64,000 nt of DNA from Blattabacterium sp. (Blaberus giganteus) (GCF_000262715.1 NC_017924.1:186001-250000); one strand, 5' to 3'; shown: positions 53,019 through 62,447, numbered from the stretch's first letter. Notes: generated by a model from the letters alone, not told the origin. Numbers and translations: made by a program.

Positions 53019-55205
53019 ATGAAATTAAAAACATATTATTATAATAACAGTATTGTCAAAGCTTTTTTATATGCTACAATATTTTGGGCTTTTATTGGAT
53101 TTTTAGCTGGATTGTTTGTAGCTCTATTATTATTTTTTCCTGAAATTCCTGAACTAATTTTTGGTAATAATTTGAAAAATTCTCAAGGAGTCATGGGTTT
53201 TGGTCGATGGAGAATGTTACATACAAGTACAGCTGTTTTTGCTTTTGTAGGAAATATTATTTTTACAGGTTACTATTATTCTTTACAACGTTTGTTAAAA
53301 ACAAGAATTTTTAGTGATATTCTTAGTTGGATTCATTTTTGGGGATGGCAAATATTTATTATTTCTACTTGGATCACTTTTTTATTAGGAATTAATACGA
53401 GTAAAGAATACGCTGAACACGAATGGCCTATAGATATAGGAGTATTTATTATTTGGATTATTTATGGAATAAATATGATCGGAAGTATTCTGAAAAGAAA
53501 AATTAAACACTTATATGTTAGTGTTTGGTTTTTATTAGGTACATGGGTTGCTGTGGGTATGTTGCATGTATTTAACAATCTTGAATTACCTATCTCTCTT
53601 TTATCTTTTAAAAGTTATTCTTTATATGCTGGAGTACAAGATGCTTTAATGCAATGGTGGTATGGACATAATGCCGTAGCATTTATTTTAACGACACCTA
53701 TACTAGGATTAATGTATTATTTTGTTCCAAAAGCATCTAATCAACCTATTTTTTCTTATAAACTTTCCATTATACATTTTTGGTCATTAATATTTATATA
53801 CATTTGGGCAGGCCCTCATCATCTAATGTATACATCTCTTCCTAATTGGGCTCAAATGTTGGGTACTATTTTTTCAATTATGTTAATCGCTCCTTCTTGG
53901 GGTGGAATGCTGAATGGATTACTAACTTTAAGAGGAGCTTGGGATCAAATGAAAACAAATCCTACTTTGAAATTTTTTGTAGTTGGAATTACTTGTTATG
54001 GAATGGCTACTTTTGAAGGTCCTATGTTAGCAACTAAAACTTTAAATTCCATAGGACATTTTACAGATTGGGTCATTGCTCATGTTCATTTAGGTACTTT
54101 AGGATGGAATGGATTTATGGCTTTTGGAATTATGTATTGGTTGACTCAAAAAATATGGAATACCAAATTATATTCTATATCATTAGCGAATATTCATTTT
54201 TGGTTAGGTGTTCTGGGTATTATTTTATATATTTTTCCCATGTATTTTGGATCTATTATACAATCTATCATGTGGAAAAAATTTAATCCTGATGGAACTT
54301 TAGCTTATAAAAATTTTTTAGATTCTGTTTTATCTATCATTCCATTTTATAAAATAAGATTTGTGGGTGGAATGATTTACTTTTTAGGTTTTGTTTTAAT
54401 GATTTATAATATTTTTAAAACAATTCAACAAGGTTATTCATTAAATAATGAAGAATTTAAATGCGATCCACATTATGGTATAAAAGAGGAAATGGAAACA
54501 TTTCATGGTTGGCTAGAAAAAAAACCAATACAATTTACTATTCTTTCTTTTATAGCAGTAGCTATTGGAGGATTTATAGAAATTATACCGACTTTAGTCA
54601 TTAAATCTAATGTTCCTACTATTCATAATGTTAAACCTTACAAAGCCTTAGAATTAGAAGGAAGAGATTTATTTGTTAGGGAAGGGTGTAATGCTTGTCA
54701 CAGTGCACAAGTTCGTCCATTTAGAGATGAGGTAGTCCGTTATGGAGAATATTCTAAAGCTGGTGAATTTGTATATGATCACCCATTTCTTTGGGGGTCT
54801 AAACGAACAGGACCTGATTTAGCTAGAGAAGGTGGTAAAAATCCTAATTCTTGGCATTTTAATCATATGTATAATCCTAGATCTACATCTCCTGGCTCTA
54901 TTATGCCAAGATATCCTTGGTTAATTTATAATAAATTGGATAGATCTAATACAGAAAAAAAAATGCAAGCAATGGTAAAACTAGGAGTTCCATATACATT
55001 GGAATATATAAAAAATGTTAATCAAGATATGGATCGTCAAGCGAATAATATTGTATATGATATTTATAAAGAGTATCCAAATTTAAAAAAAGAAATAGAT
55101 AAACAAAAAAAAATAGAAAAAGAAAAATTTATTCCATTGGAAAAAAGAGAAATTATAGCCCTTATTGCTTATTTACAGCGATTAGGAACAGATATAAAAT
55201 CTTAA
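53019..55205 (+). CDS. ccoNO: cbb3-type cytochrome c oxidase, fused CcoN-CcoO subunits
   Basis: The protein (728 residues from ATG 53019; TTG 53016 is also in frame) joins the catalytic multi-helix CcoN (about 1-480; HTSTAVFAFVGNIIFTGYYYS, WWYGHNAVAFILTTPILG, AGPHHLMYTSLPNWAQMLG, HVHLGTLGWNGF carry the heme and CuB histidines) to CcoO, a membrane-anchored cytochrome c with Cys557-x2-Cys560-His561 (GCNACHSAQVRPF). The fusion is standard in Bacteroidota. The enzyme reduces oxygen with high affinity and pumps protons, suiting a tissue endosymbiont. Confidence 0.95.
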   Translation: MKLKTYYYNNSIVKAFLYATIFWAFIGFLAGLFVALLLFFPEIPELIFGNNLKNSQGVMGFGRWRMLHTSTAVFAFVGNIIFTGYYYSLQRLLKTRIFSDILSWIHFWGWQIFIISTWITFLLGINTSKEYAEHEWPIDIGVFIIWIIYGINMIGSILKRKIKHLYVSVWFLLGTWVAVGMLHVFNNLELPISLLSFKSYSLYAGVQDALMQWWYGHNAVAFILTTPILGLMYYFVPKASNQPIFSYKLSIIHFWSLIFIYIWAGPHHLMYTSLPNWAQMLGTIFSIMLIAPSWGGMLNGLLTLRGAWDQMKTNPTLKFFVVGITCYGMATFEGPMLATKTLNSIGHFTDWVIAHVHLGTLGWNGFMAFGIMYWLTQKIWNTKLYSISLANIHFWLGVLGIILYIFPMYFGSIIQSIMWKKFNPDGTLAYKNFLDSVLSIIPFYKIRFVGGMIYFLGFVLMIYNIFKTIQQGYSLNNEEFKCDPHYGIKEEMETFHGWLEKKPIQFTILSFIAVAIGGFIEIIPTLVIKSNVPTIHNVKPYKALELEGRDLFVREGCNACHSAQVRPFRDEVVRYGEYSKAGEFVYDHPFLWGSKRTGPDLAREGGKNPNSWHFNHMYNPRSTSPGSIMPRYPWLIYNKLDRSNTEKKMQAMVKLGVPYTLEYIKNVNQDMDRQANNIVYDIYKEYPNLKKEIDKQKKIEKEKFIPLEKREIIALIAYLQRLGTDIKS

Positions 55206-55242
55206 TAATAGTTTTTTAAAAATGTAGATATAAAAAAAATTC

Positions 55243-55455
55243 ATGATAAGTTTTTTAAAGCAATATTTTATAGGAGAAAAGAATATAGGGATTTTTCAAT
55301 CTTTTATGTTAATTTTATTCTTATTGGCATTTTTTTTTGTAATATTTTTTGTGTTATCAAAATCTAAAAAATATTATAATAAAATAAGTTTAATTCCTTT
55401 AGAAGTAGAAGAATTAGAAAAAAATGATAAAAAAAGGAAAAGTTATGAGATCTAA
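55243..55455 (+). CDS. ccoQ: Small cbb3 oxidase-associated membrane protein (CcoQ-like)
   Basis: A 70-residue protein with one central membrane helix (about 17-38, FQSFMLILFLLAFFFVIFFVL) and a charged C-terminus. Size, topology and position between ccoNO and ccoP fit CcoQ/FixQ, a subunit that stabilises the oxidase; sequence similarity is too weak for a firm call. Its end overlaps the ccoP start by 11 nt. Confidence 0.7.
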   Translation: MISFLKQYFIGEKNIGIFQSFMLILFLLAFFFVIFFVLSKSKKYYNKISLIPLEVEELEKNDKKRKSYEI

Positions 55456-56332
55456 AATTCCTTCTTTTATTATGATTCCTTCACTTTTATCTGTTATAAT
55501 ATTCATGTTTTATGTTTTTTTTGTAAGTTATAATCATATATATTATTTGGTCCATCCTATTACTATATTTTTTTTCATTATGATTACGGCATTACTATAT
55601 GTTTTAGAATCTATTAATAATTTAATTTATAAAAGAAAATTACAATTTCTTTCAAAAGAAGAAAGAATAAAAATATTTAAAGAAAATGAAGGAAATTATT
55701 TTTATAGACTTTACAAATTTATATTTTACGATTTAAAAAAAATTAATCATGATGGAGTTAAAAAAATAGATCATGGGTTTGATGGAATAATAGAATTAGA
55801 TAACAAATTACCTATGTGGTGGGTTCATCTTTTTTATCTTACAATTGTTTTTTCTGCAATTTATTTTTTTTCTTATTTATTAATAGATTTTTCTAATCCT
55901 TATAAAGAATATGATATTGCTTATAAAGATCAATTAAAAAAAATTGAAATTTTTGAAAAAAATACCCCACAAGTAACTATAGAAAATGCGTGTTTTAAAG
56001 AAAATTTAGTAAATCGTGGAAAAGTTCTTTTTGAGGAAAATTGCGCTACTTGTCATCAATCAGATGGGAGTGGAAATATAGGACCGAATTTGACAGATGA
56101 TTATTGGATTAACAAAAAAGAAAAAGATTTATTTAAAAATATATTTTATGTCATATGGAATGGAAGCGATAATAATCCAACTATGCGGGCTTTTGGTCTA
56201 TCAGGAGAAATTAAAGGAAATGATATTGAAAAAATATCCAGTTATGTTTATTTTATCAATCAAAAATCTAAAAAACCTTTAAGAGGAAAAGATCCTCAAG
56301 GAATAAAAATAACAGAATGGAGTAAGATATAA
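55445..56332 (+). CDS. ccoP: cbb3-type cytochrome c oxidase subunit CcoP (monoheme form)
   Basis: From ATG 55445 the 295-residue protein has two N-terminal membrane segments (about 6-28 and 30-50), another helix near 125-148, and one C-terminal cytochrome c domain with Cys200-x2-Cys203-His204 (ENCATCHQSDGSGNIGPNLTDDYW) and an axial Met in NPTMRAFG. Only one CxxCH is present; classical proteobacterial CcoP has two. An in-frame ATG at 55424 would start deeper inside ccoQ. CcoP passes electrons from cytochrome c to CcoO. Confidence 0.92.
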   Translation: MRSKIPSFIMIPSLLSVIIFMFYVFFVSYNHIYYLVHPITIFFFIMITALLYVLESINNLIYKRKLQFLSKEERIKIFKENEGNYFYRLYKFIFYDLKKINHDGVKKIDHGFDGIIELDNKLPMWWVHLFYLTIVFSAIYFFSYLLIDFSNPYKEYDIAYKDQLKKIEIFEKNTPQVTIENACFKENLVNRGKVLFEENCATCHQSDGSGNIGPNLTDDYWINKKEKDLFKNIFYVIWNGSDNNPTMRAFGLSGEIKGNDIEKISSYVYFINQKSKKPLRGKDPQGIKITEWSKI

Positions 56333-56358
56333 TTGATTCTTTCATTATAATTTTTATA

Positions 56359-56380
56359 TTTTAAGCTTAAAATTTTTTTT
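56359..56380 (+). terminator. Palindrome with T8 run between ccoP and ccoH
   Basis: TTTTAAGCTTAAAA (56359-56372) is a perfect palindrome followed by eight T, ending directly at the ccoH ATG. The stem is weak (about 5 AU pairs after loop formation), so it may only slow polymerase. It lies at the junction where ccoG is usually found. Confidence 0.25.
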
Positions 56381-56863
56381 ATGAGAATAAAATTCAATTG
56401 GGATATTGGAATCATGTTATCTTTAGTTATTTTTATAATTTTTATTAGTTACATTGCTTTTTTTTTTCCACATGTAGGAAGTCAACTTGTTTCGGATCGA
56501 TATTATGAAGAAGAAATGAAATACCAAGAAATTATAAATGAGAAAAAAAATGTATTGAAACTTCCTGGAAAAATAAAAGTTTTAATTTTATATTCTGGAA
56601 TTGAGATAATATTTCCTCCTATTAACAATGATATTCATGGTTTTTTTACTTTATTTAGATCTTCTTCTAAAGATTTAGATTTTACGCGATCTTTCAAAAT
56701 ATTGAAATCCTCCAAAAAAATATTATTGATTCCTAAAAAACTTTTAAAAAAAGGACTTTATAGACTGATAATCAGATGGAAAACAGATAAAAAATATTTT
56801 TTTGAAAAAGATATTTTTTGGAATCAATTAAATATTTTTTATTTGTTTTCATTTTTAATTTAA
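56381..56863 (+). CDS. ccoH: cbb3 oxidase assembly protein CcoH (FixH family)
   Basis: A 160-residue single-pass membrane protein: MRIKFNWDIGIMLSLVIFIIFISYIAFF helix, then VGSQLVSDRYYEEEMKYQEII, a pattern typical of FixH/CcoH in Bacteroidota, followed by a periplasmic beta-rich domain. CcoH assists assembly of the oxidase complex. It follows ccoP after 48 nt and precedes maeB by 6 nt. ccoG, often found just before it in free-living relatives, is absent. Confidence 0.85.
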   Translation: MRIKFNWDIGIMLSLVIFIIFISYIAFFFPHVGSQLVSDRYYEEEMKYQEIINEKKNVLKLPGKIKVLILYSGIEIIFPPINNDIHGFFTLFRSSSKDLDFTRSFKILKSSKKILLIPKKLLKKGLYRLIIRWKTDKKYFFEKDIFWNQLNIFYLFSFLI

Positions 56864-56869
56864 AATATA

Positions 56870-59143
56870 ATGAGAAAAAACATAAGTAATTTTCGTGAAG
56901 AATCTTTAAATTATCATAGTCAATTTCCTTCTGGAAAAATACAAATTACTCCTACAAAAAAATATAGCAGTCAGAGAGATCTGTCTCTTGCCTATTCTCC
57001 AGGAGTTGCTGAACCTTGTAAGGAAATAGCTCGTTCTTCTATTGAAGTATATAAATATACATCTAAAGGAAATCTTGTAGCAGTAATAACTAATGGATCT
57101 GCTGTATTAGGTCTTGGTGATATCGGAGCATTAGCCTCTAAACCTGTTATGGAAGGGAAAGCTCTTTTATTCAAAATATTTTCCGGTATTGATGTTTTTG
57201 ATATAGAAATAGATGCATCTGATCCAGAAAAATTTATAGAAACAGTAAAAGCAATTGCTCCTACTTTTGGCGGAATTAATTTAGAAGATATAAAAGCTCC
57301 AGAAGCTTTTGAAATAGAGAGAAGACTGAAAAAAGAACTTAATATTCCTGTTATGCATGATGACCAACATGGAACAGCTATTATTTCAGGAGCGGCACTA
57401 CTTAACGCTATTACTTATGTAAATAAAAAAATTCATGAAATTAAAATGGTTGTTAACGGAGCTGGTGCTGCAGCTATTTCTTGCGCAAGAACATACAAAC
57501 AACTAGGAGTTAAACCTGAAAATATTCTTATGTTTGATAGTAAGGGATTGTTACATGTTTCAAGAAAAGATTTGAATAAAGAAAAAAGAGAATTTTCCGT
57601 GAATATTGATCCAATTAAAAAATTGGACCAGGCCATTAATAATACAGATGTTTTTATAGGGTTATCTATAGGAGGAATATTAACTCCTAATATGTTAAAA
57701 AGTATGGCTAAAAATCCCATAGTATTTGCTATGGCAAATCCCGATCCAGAAATAGATTACAACTTAGCTATAAAAGTACGTCCAGATGTTATTATGGCGA
57801 CAGGAAGAAGCGATTATCCCAATCAAGTAAATAATGTATTAGGATTTCCTTATATATTTAGAGGAGCATTAGATGTTCATGCTAATGTTATCAATGATGA
57901 AATGAAACTTGCTGCAGTATATGCTATTGCTTCTTTAGCAAAAGAACCTGTTCCAGAACAGGTAAATATTGTTTATAATAAAAAAAATATTTCTTTTGGA
58001 AAAGAATATATCATTCCAAAACCTTTTGACAACCGTTTAATAACTCGTGTAGCTCCTGCTGTAGCAAAAGCAGCAATGGATTCTGGAGTAGCGAAAAATC
58101 CTATTTTAGATTGGAAAATCTATCAAGAAAAACTACTAGATAGAATGGGATATGAAAGTAAAATGCTTAGAATGATTCAAAATCGAGCACGTACAAATCC
58201 TAAAAAAATTGTTTTTTGTAATGGGGAAGAATACGATATTCTGAAATCTGTTCAAATTCTTCATGAAGAAGGAATTATTTCTATTCCTATAGTTTTAGGA
58301 AATGAAGATAGGATTAAACGTTTAATTCATGAAAATAATTTAAATATTGAATTAGAAATCGTAGATCCAGAAAAAAATATAAAAGAAGTAGAAGAATTTT
58401 CTAAAATTCTTTGGAAAAGAAGAAATAGAAAAGGTTTAACATTGTATGATTCAAAAATTCGTATGCGAACTAATGATCATTTTGGAGCTATGATGGTAGA
58501 TCAAGGAAAAGCAGATGCCGTAATTACAGGATATTCTAGAAGTTTTTCATTAAGTTTACGTCCTATGTTAGAGGTGATTGGAAAAGATGATTTTGTTCAT
58601 AAAACAGCAGGAATGATGATTTTATTAACAAAACGTGGTCCTCTATTTTTAGCAGATACAGCTGTAATTCCAGATCCAACAACTGAAGAATTGGCTAGAA
58701 TTGCTTTAATGGCTTCTCATGTGGTTAAAAGTTTTGACATTGAACCACGTATCGCTATGTTATCTTTTCAAAATTTTTCATCTAATTCAAAAACATCTTC
58801 TAAAGTTTCTAAAACAGTAGCTTTTTTACATAAAAAATATCCAAATCTAATAGTAGATGGGGAAGTCCAACCTGATTTTGCTTTGAATGAATTTTTATTG
58901 TCTAGAAAATTTCCTTTTTCAAAACTTGTTAAAAAAAGAGCAAATATTTTTATTTTTCCAAATTTAGAATCAGGAAATTTAACTTATAAATTTATTAGAG
59001 GATTAGGAGATGTTCAAACTATTGGTCCTGTTATGTTGGGGATGCGGAAACCAGCACATGTTATGCAAATGCAATCTAGCATAGAAGAAATAGTCCATTT
59101 AGCAACTTTAGCTGTAATAGATGCACAAATTAGAAAAAATTAA
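56870..59143 (+). CDS. maeB: NADP-dependent malic enzyme (MaeB type, with phosphotransacetylase-like C-terminal domain)
   Basis: The enzyme decarboxylates malate to pyruvate with NADP reduction. The 757-residue protein has the malic enzyme half (about 1-420: [93 protein letters not shown]) and a phosphotransacetylase-like half (about 430-757: [37 protein letters not shown]). The C-terminal half is regulatory in known MaeB. It links the TCA cycle to pyruvate for the PDH complex. Its last 4 nt overlap murI on the opposite strand. Confidence 0.96.
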   Translation: MRKNISNFREESLNYHSQFPSGKIQITPTKKYSSQRDLSLAYSPGVAEPCKEIARSSIEVYKYTSKGNLVAVITNGSAVLGLGDIGALASKPVMEGKALLFKIFSGIDVFDIEIDASDPEKFIETVKAIAPTFGGINLEDIKAPEAFEIERRLKKELNIPVMHDDQHGTAIISGAALLNAITYVNKKIHEIKMVVNGAGAAAISCARTYKQLGVKPENILMFDSKGLLHVSRKDLNKEKREFSVNIDPIKKLDQAINNTDVFIGLSIGGILTPNMLKSMAKNPIVFAMANPDPEIDYNLAIKVRPDVIMATGRSDYPNQVNNVLGFPYIFRGALDVHANVINDEMKLAAVYAIASLAKEPVPEQVNIVYNKKNISFGKEYIIPKPFDNRLITRVAPAVAKAAMDSGVAKNPILDWKIYQEKLLDRMGYESKMLRMIQNRARTNPKKIVFCNGEEYDILKSVQILHEEGIISIPIVLGNEDRIKRLIHENNLNIELEIVDPEKNIKEVEEFSKILWKRRNRKGLTLYDSKIRMRTNDHFGAMMVDQGKADAVITGYSRSFSLSLRPMLEVIGKDDFVHKTAGMMILLTKRGPLFLADTAVIPDPTTEELARIALMASHVVKSFDIEPRIAMLSFQNFSSNSKTSSKVSKTVAFLHKKYPNLIVDGEVQPDFALNEFLLSRKFPFSKLVKKRANIFIFPNLESGNLTYKFIRGLGDVQTIGPVMLGMRKPAHVMQMQSSIEEIVHLATLAVIDAQIRKN

Positions 59144-59946
59144 AAATCATGTTTTAAAAATACTTTTTTTCCAAAAAGAATTCGCACTTTTTTTTCAAAA
59201 AAAATGGGAATAGAACTAGATGTATAAAAAATAGGAAATCTATTCCAAGTAGAAATAGGATGAAAGCATAATAATTTTTTTTCATTTAATTTTTCTTTTA
59301 TTTCCTGCGCCACTATTTTTGGTATATCAATTAAATGAACTTTTCCATGATAAAAATTATCTATTTCTTCTTTCAAGAAAAAATAATGAGTACAAGCTAA
59401 TAATATTGCATCAATTGATTTTAAATGATTTAAATAATTTTTTATAATAGGATTTATTTTTTTCATTTTCCAACCATTTTCTATAATGGGAGCTAATAAA
59501 GGTGTAGACATTTGAACTACATCTAAATGATGATAGTATTCTTTTATTTTTTTTGTATAAAAATTGGAATGTATAGTAGCAGACGTTGCAATTATTCCTA
59601 TTCTTTTATAAGAAAGAAGAACTGTATTTTTTACTACAGGATCTATGACATTAAATATTAATATTTTTCTATGAAATTTTTTTATGATCATATCCAAAGC
59701 ATTAGATGCAATAGAATTACATGCGATCACTAAAGCTTTACACTTTTTTTCATAAAGAAAAGAAGCTATTTTCATAGAATTTTTTCTAATAAAATCTTTA
59801 GATTTTTCTCCATAAGGCATATTTTTAGTATCTCCAAAATAAATAAAATTTTCATTAGGCATTTGAATTTTAATTTCTTTAGCTATAATAAGTCCGCCAA
59901 TTCCAGAGTCAAATATTCCTATTGGAGAAAATAGACTTGTTTTCAT
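59140..59946 (-). CDS. murI: Glutamate racemase
   Basis: MurI makes D-glutamate for peptidoglycan. The 268-residue protein shows IGIFDSGIGGLIIAKEI, YFGDTKNMPYGEKS, both catalytic cysteines (ALVIACNSIASNAL and ILLACTHYFFLKEEI) and IGIIATSATIHSNFY. With dapD, a glucosaminidase and an NlpC/P60 gene in the same window it shows that a peptidoglycan wall is maintained. It ends over the maeB stop by 4 nt. Confidence 0.95.
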   Translation of the reverse strand: MKTSLFSPIGIFDSGIGGLIIAKEIKIQMPNENFIYFGDTKNMPYGEKSKDFIRKNSMKIASFLYEKKCKALVIACNSIASNALDMIIKKFHRKILIFNVIDPVVKNTVLLSYKRIGIIATSATIHSNFYTKKIKEYYHHLDVVQMSTPLLAPIIENGWKMKKINPIIKNYLNHLKSIDAILLACTHYFFLKEEIDNFYHGKVHLIDIPKIVAQEIKEKLNEKKLLCFHPISTWNRFPIFYTSSSIPIFFEKKVRILFGKKVFLKHDF

Positions 59947-60165
59947 ATATATAAATGAATTATAAAAGCTAATACAGACAAAAAAAATTGTATGAAGTAT
60001 AATATAATTTTATAGTTTTACTGTAAAATTCAATACAATTCTAAAAAATCGTAAATATTTTTTACGCACTATTCCATGATGGAATAAATTTTTTTTTAAA
60101 AAAATAAAAAAATCATATAATTAATGATAAATTTTTAATAAAAAATTTCATAAACACATAAACAA
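59947..60165. other. 219-nt intergenic region with AT-rich inverted repeats
   Basis: No gene or convincing ORF is visible between murI and rpsT. Three small inverted repeats stand out: CGTAAA/TTTACG (60050-60066), TATTCC/GGAATA (60070-60086, followed by a T-run on the plus strand) and AAATTTTT/AAAAATTT (60129-60148). The last could act as a weak 3' end for the rpsT transcript. No TAnnTTTG box for murI was found. Confidence 0.4.
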
Positions 60166-60408
60166 TTAATTAAAAATTAATTTTTTTTCAATTTTTTTTT
60201 TAAATCTTGCAGCTTTATTCATGTGTATAATATTTTTTTTTGCTAATTTATCTATCATGGAAATAACAATAGAATATTGTTTCTTATTTTTTTTATCCAT
60301 TAATAATTTTTTTATAGCTGTCTTGGTACTTTTATATACATATTTGTTACGTAATCGTCTAATATGATTTTGTCTGATTCTTTTTAAAGAAGATAAATGA
60401 TTAGCCAT
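60166..60408 (-). CDS. rpsT: 30S ribosomal protein S20
   Basis: The 80-residue, lysine-rich protein starts MANHLSSLKRIRQNHIRRLRNKYVYKSTKTAIKKLL and ends with the S20 pattern MIDKLAKKNIIHMNKAARFKKKIEKKL. S20 binds 16S rRNA early in 30S assembly. It follows tRNA-Glu by 12 nt on the same strand and is probably co-transcribed with it, an order known in other Bacteroidota. Confidence 0.95.
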   Translation of the reverse strand: MANHLSSLKRIRQNHIRRLRNKYVYKSTKTAIKKLLMDKKNKKQYSIVISMIDKLAKKNIIHMNKAARFKKKIEKKLIFN

Positions 60409-60420
60409 GCTATATAATTA

Positions 60421-60492
60421 TAGCCCATAGGGGAATCGAACCCCTCTTTCCAGGATGAAAACCTGACGTCCTAACCAATAGACGAATGGGCC
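60421..60492 (-). tRNA. tRNA-Glu (UUC)
   Basis: On the minus strand the gene starts GGCCCATTCGTCTATTGG and has an acceptor stem closed by ATGGGCT (first pair G-U), an anticodon stem TCAGG/CCTGG around TTTTCAT (anticodon TTC), and T-arm AGGGGTTCGATTCCCCT. Discriminator A; no encoded CCA. It lies just upstream of rpsT. Confidence 0.96.
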
Positions 60493-60513
60493 TCTCATCA
60501 AAAATTAATGACA

Positions 60514-60544
60514 CAAATTAAATTTTTTTTATATTTAATACAAG
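60514..60544 (-). promoter_or_regulatory. Candidate promoter for tRNA-Glu-rpsT
   Basis: The minus strand has TTAATTTG (60521-60514; 7 of 8 to TAnnTTTG) with CTTG (60544-60541) 19 nt upstream. Predicted start near 60507, about 15 nt before the tRNA. The pattern closely mirrors the his promoter. A TAATACAAG direct repeat overlaps the -33 region. Confidence 0.4.
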
Positions 60545-60680
60545 TAATACAAGTATTTTGTTTACATTTGATTTTTTCTTTTTTTATCGATATTTGTTTT
60601 AAACAAGAAAAAAAAAGTTTATCATAAATTCTAAAATTGTTTTACTTATAATTTTTTATTATCATCTTATTTCTATTTCA

Positions 60681-61199
60681 TTGTATGGAAAATTACATAG
60701 AAATGGAAATATGGAATGCTATGAAAGAATTTATTTCAGAAAAAAAAAGCAATATAAAAATAAAAATTACTTTCAATTAATAAATCAAAAACTCTGTTTT
60801 AAAAAACAGACGGAATGTATTATAGAAAATGCTATAAATTATATAAATACTCCATATAGATATGGAGGGACCAACAAATCTGGAATAGATTGTTCTGCTT
60901 TTATCAAAAATATTTTTGCTTCTTATCAGATATTTTTACCACGTATTTCTTACCATCAAGCTAAAAAAGGTTTTTTCGTTCCCAAAGAAAAAATAGAAAA
61001 AGGAGACTTATTATTTTTTGCTACAGGAACATCTAAAAAAATCAATCATGTAGGAATGGTGATCCATACTAACAATAACAATAATAACATATTTTTTATT
61101 CATGCATCTACATCCAATGGGGTAATCATATCACAACTATATCAAAAATATTGGAATCATCGATTCATTACGGCAAGAAGAATTCTTTATCCTTCATAA
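60681..61199 (+). CDS. NlpC/P60 family cell-wall peptidase (true 5' end probably upstream)
   Basis: The NlpC/P60 domain (about residues 40-172) cleaves peptidoglycan stem peptides. It shows YRYGGTNKSGIDCSAFIK with the catalytic Cys, LPRISYHQAKKG, KGDLLFFATGTSKKINHVGMVI with the catalytic His, and FIHASTSNGV. In-frame starts available are TTG 60681 and ATG 60711, neither giving a signal peptide. Yet the frame is open from 60603 (after TAA 60600-60602), and codons 60621-60680 encode a hydrophobic signal-like stretch (IINSKIVLLIIFYYHLISIS), with no ATG, GTG or TTG. Either translation starts at ATA/ATC/ATT, or the start codon was lost. The last 13 nt overlap aroA. Confidence 0.85.
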   Translation: MYGKLHRNGNMECYERIYFRKKKQYKNKNYFQLINQKLCFKKQTECIIENAINYINTPYRYGGTNKSGIDCSAFIKNIFASYQIFLPRISYHQAKKGFFVPKEKIEKGDLLFFATGTSKKINHVGMVIHTNNNNNNIFFIHASTSNGVIISQLYQKYWNHRFITARRILYPS

Positions 61200-62443
61200 T
61201 ATGAAATTAAAAAACCTAAAGATTCTAAGTCTTTCCAAAAATTAGGATATGATTTTTCTACAACATTTGGATTTTCTATTTTTATAAAATCAGAGCATAA
61301 TCCAAATGTAGAAAAAGACATAGCCATTCTATGATCTTGATAAGTTTTAATAGGGATAAAAGAATCAATTTTTTTTCTATAAAAATCTGTTATTTCTAAA
61401 CAAGAATCTGTAATTTTTATTATCACTCCAAATTTTAAAAGCTCTTCTTTTAATGCTTGTAATCTATCTGTTTCTTTAATTTTCAATGTTTCTAAACCTT
61501 TTAAACTACATTTAATTCCAATTGTAGAACAAGTAACAACGATAGTTTGAGCAAGATCTGGTGTTTTATTTAAATCTAATTCAATAAATTTTGGGAATAA
61601 AAAATGTAATTTTTTCTTTAATGTTATCACATTTTTATCAAAAACGGTCGATATTCCAAAATATTTATCATATATATAAGAAACTTCTTTATCCCCTTGT
61701 AAACTCGTATTATTATATGAACGTAAAATGACATAACTTTTTTTTGCTATAGCAGCCATAGAATAATAATAAGAAGCAGAACTCCAATCTGACTCTACAT
61801 AAAAATATTTTTTTCCTTTATTTTTTATGGGATAAATATGGATAATTCTTTCACCTTTCCAATCCGCTTTTATTCCAGCTATAGTCAGCAAATCGAAAGT
61901 CATTTTTATATAAGGAATAGATGTAATATTTCCTTTTAAAAAAATTTTTAAACCCATTTTAAATTTACCGGCTATTAACATCAGAGAACTTATATACTGA
62001 CTACTAATTTTCGCATTCATATCTATTTCTCCTCCTAAAATTTTTTTACCAAAAATTTTTATTGGAGGAAAACCTTTTTTTTCCAAATAATAAATTTCGG
62101 ATCCTAGCTTTCTTAAAGCTTCTACGAGTATAAAAATTGGTCTTTCTTTCATTCGATTTGATCCTGTTAATATTATTTTTTTTTCTTCTTGTATAGAAAA
62201 ATAAGAGGTTAAAAAACGCATAGCTGTTCCAGCATGATGAATATCTAATATATTAGAAGTACTAATTAAACTTTCTTTTAATACTTCTGTATCTTCACAA
62301 TTAGAAATATTTTCAATATGAATATCATCTTTATAAAGTGCTTTTAAAATTAAAAGACGGTTAGATATACTTTTAGATCCCGTTATTGATATAGAACCAT
62401 ATAAAGAATTTCTATTTTTGGAAACATTAATATAAGAAGACAT
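61187..62443 (-). CDS. aroA: 3-phosphoshikimate 1-carboxyvinyltransferase (EPSP synthase)
   Basis: AroA adds enolpyruvyl to shikimate-3-phosphate, two steps from chorismate. The 418-residue protein shows ITGSKSISNRLLILKAL, HHAGTAMRFLTSYFS (as HAGTAMRF), KERPIFILVEALRKLGSEI, SSQYISSLMLIAGK, DWSSASYYYSMAAI, KTPDLAQTIVVTCS (catalytic Asp) and LKIKETDRLQALKEELLKFG (catalytic Glu). The nucleotides after the stop run into the convergent NlpC/P60 gene (13-nt overlap). It supplies chorismate for the trp operon above. Confidence 0.95.
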   Translation of the reverse strand: MSSYINVSKNRNSLYGSISITGSKSISNRLLILKALYKDDIHIENISNCEDTEVLKESLISTSNILDIHHAGTAMRFLTSYFSIQEEKKIILTGSNRMKERPIFILVEALRKLGSEIYYLEKKGFPPIKIFGKKILGGEIDMNAKISSQYISSLMLIAGKFKMGLKIFLKGNITSIPYIKMTFDLLTIAGIKADWKGERIIHIYPIKNKGKKYFYVESDWSSASYYYSMAAIAKKSYVILRSYNNTSLQGDKEVSYIYDKYFGISTVFDKNVITLKKKLHFLFPKFIELDLNKTPDLAQTIVVTCSTIGIKCSLKGLETLKIKETDRLQALKEELLKFGVIIKITDSCLEITDFYRKKIDSFIPIKTYQDHRMAMSFSTFGLCSDFIKIENPNVVEKSYPNFWKDLESLGFLISYYEG

Positions 62444-62447
62444 ATTT

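Noticed and set aside
54068..54286. Short plus-strand frame within ccoNO
   Set aside because: It is an alternative frame of the conserved CcoN helices, not an independent gene.
57433..57720. Minus-strand open frame opposite maeB
   Set aside because: Inside a conserved malic enzyme domain; no homology and no spacing that suits a gene.
60129..60148. AAATTTTT-AATA-AAAAATTT hairpin as an rpsT terminator
   Set aside because: Pure A/T stems of this kind are expected by chance at this base composition; kept only as part of the intergenic description.
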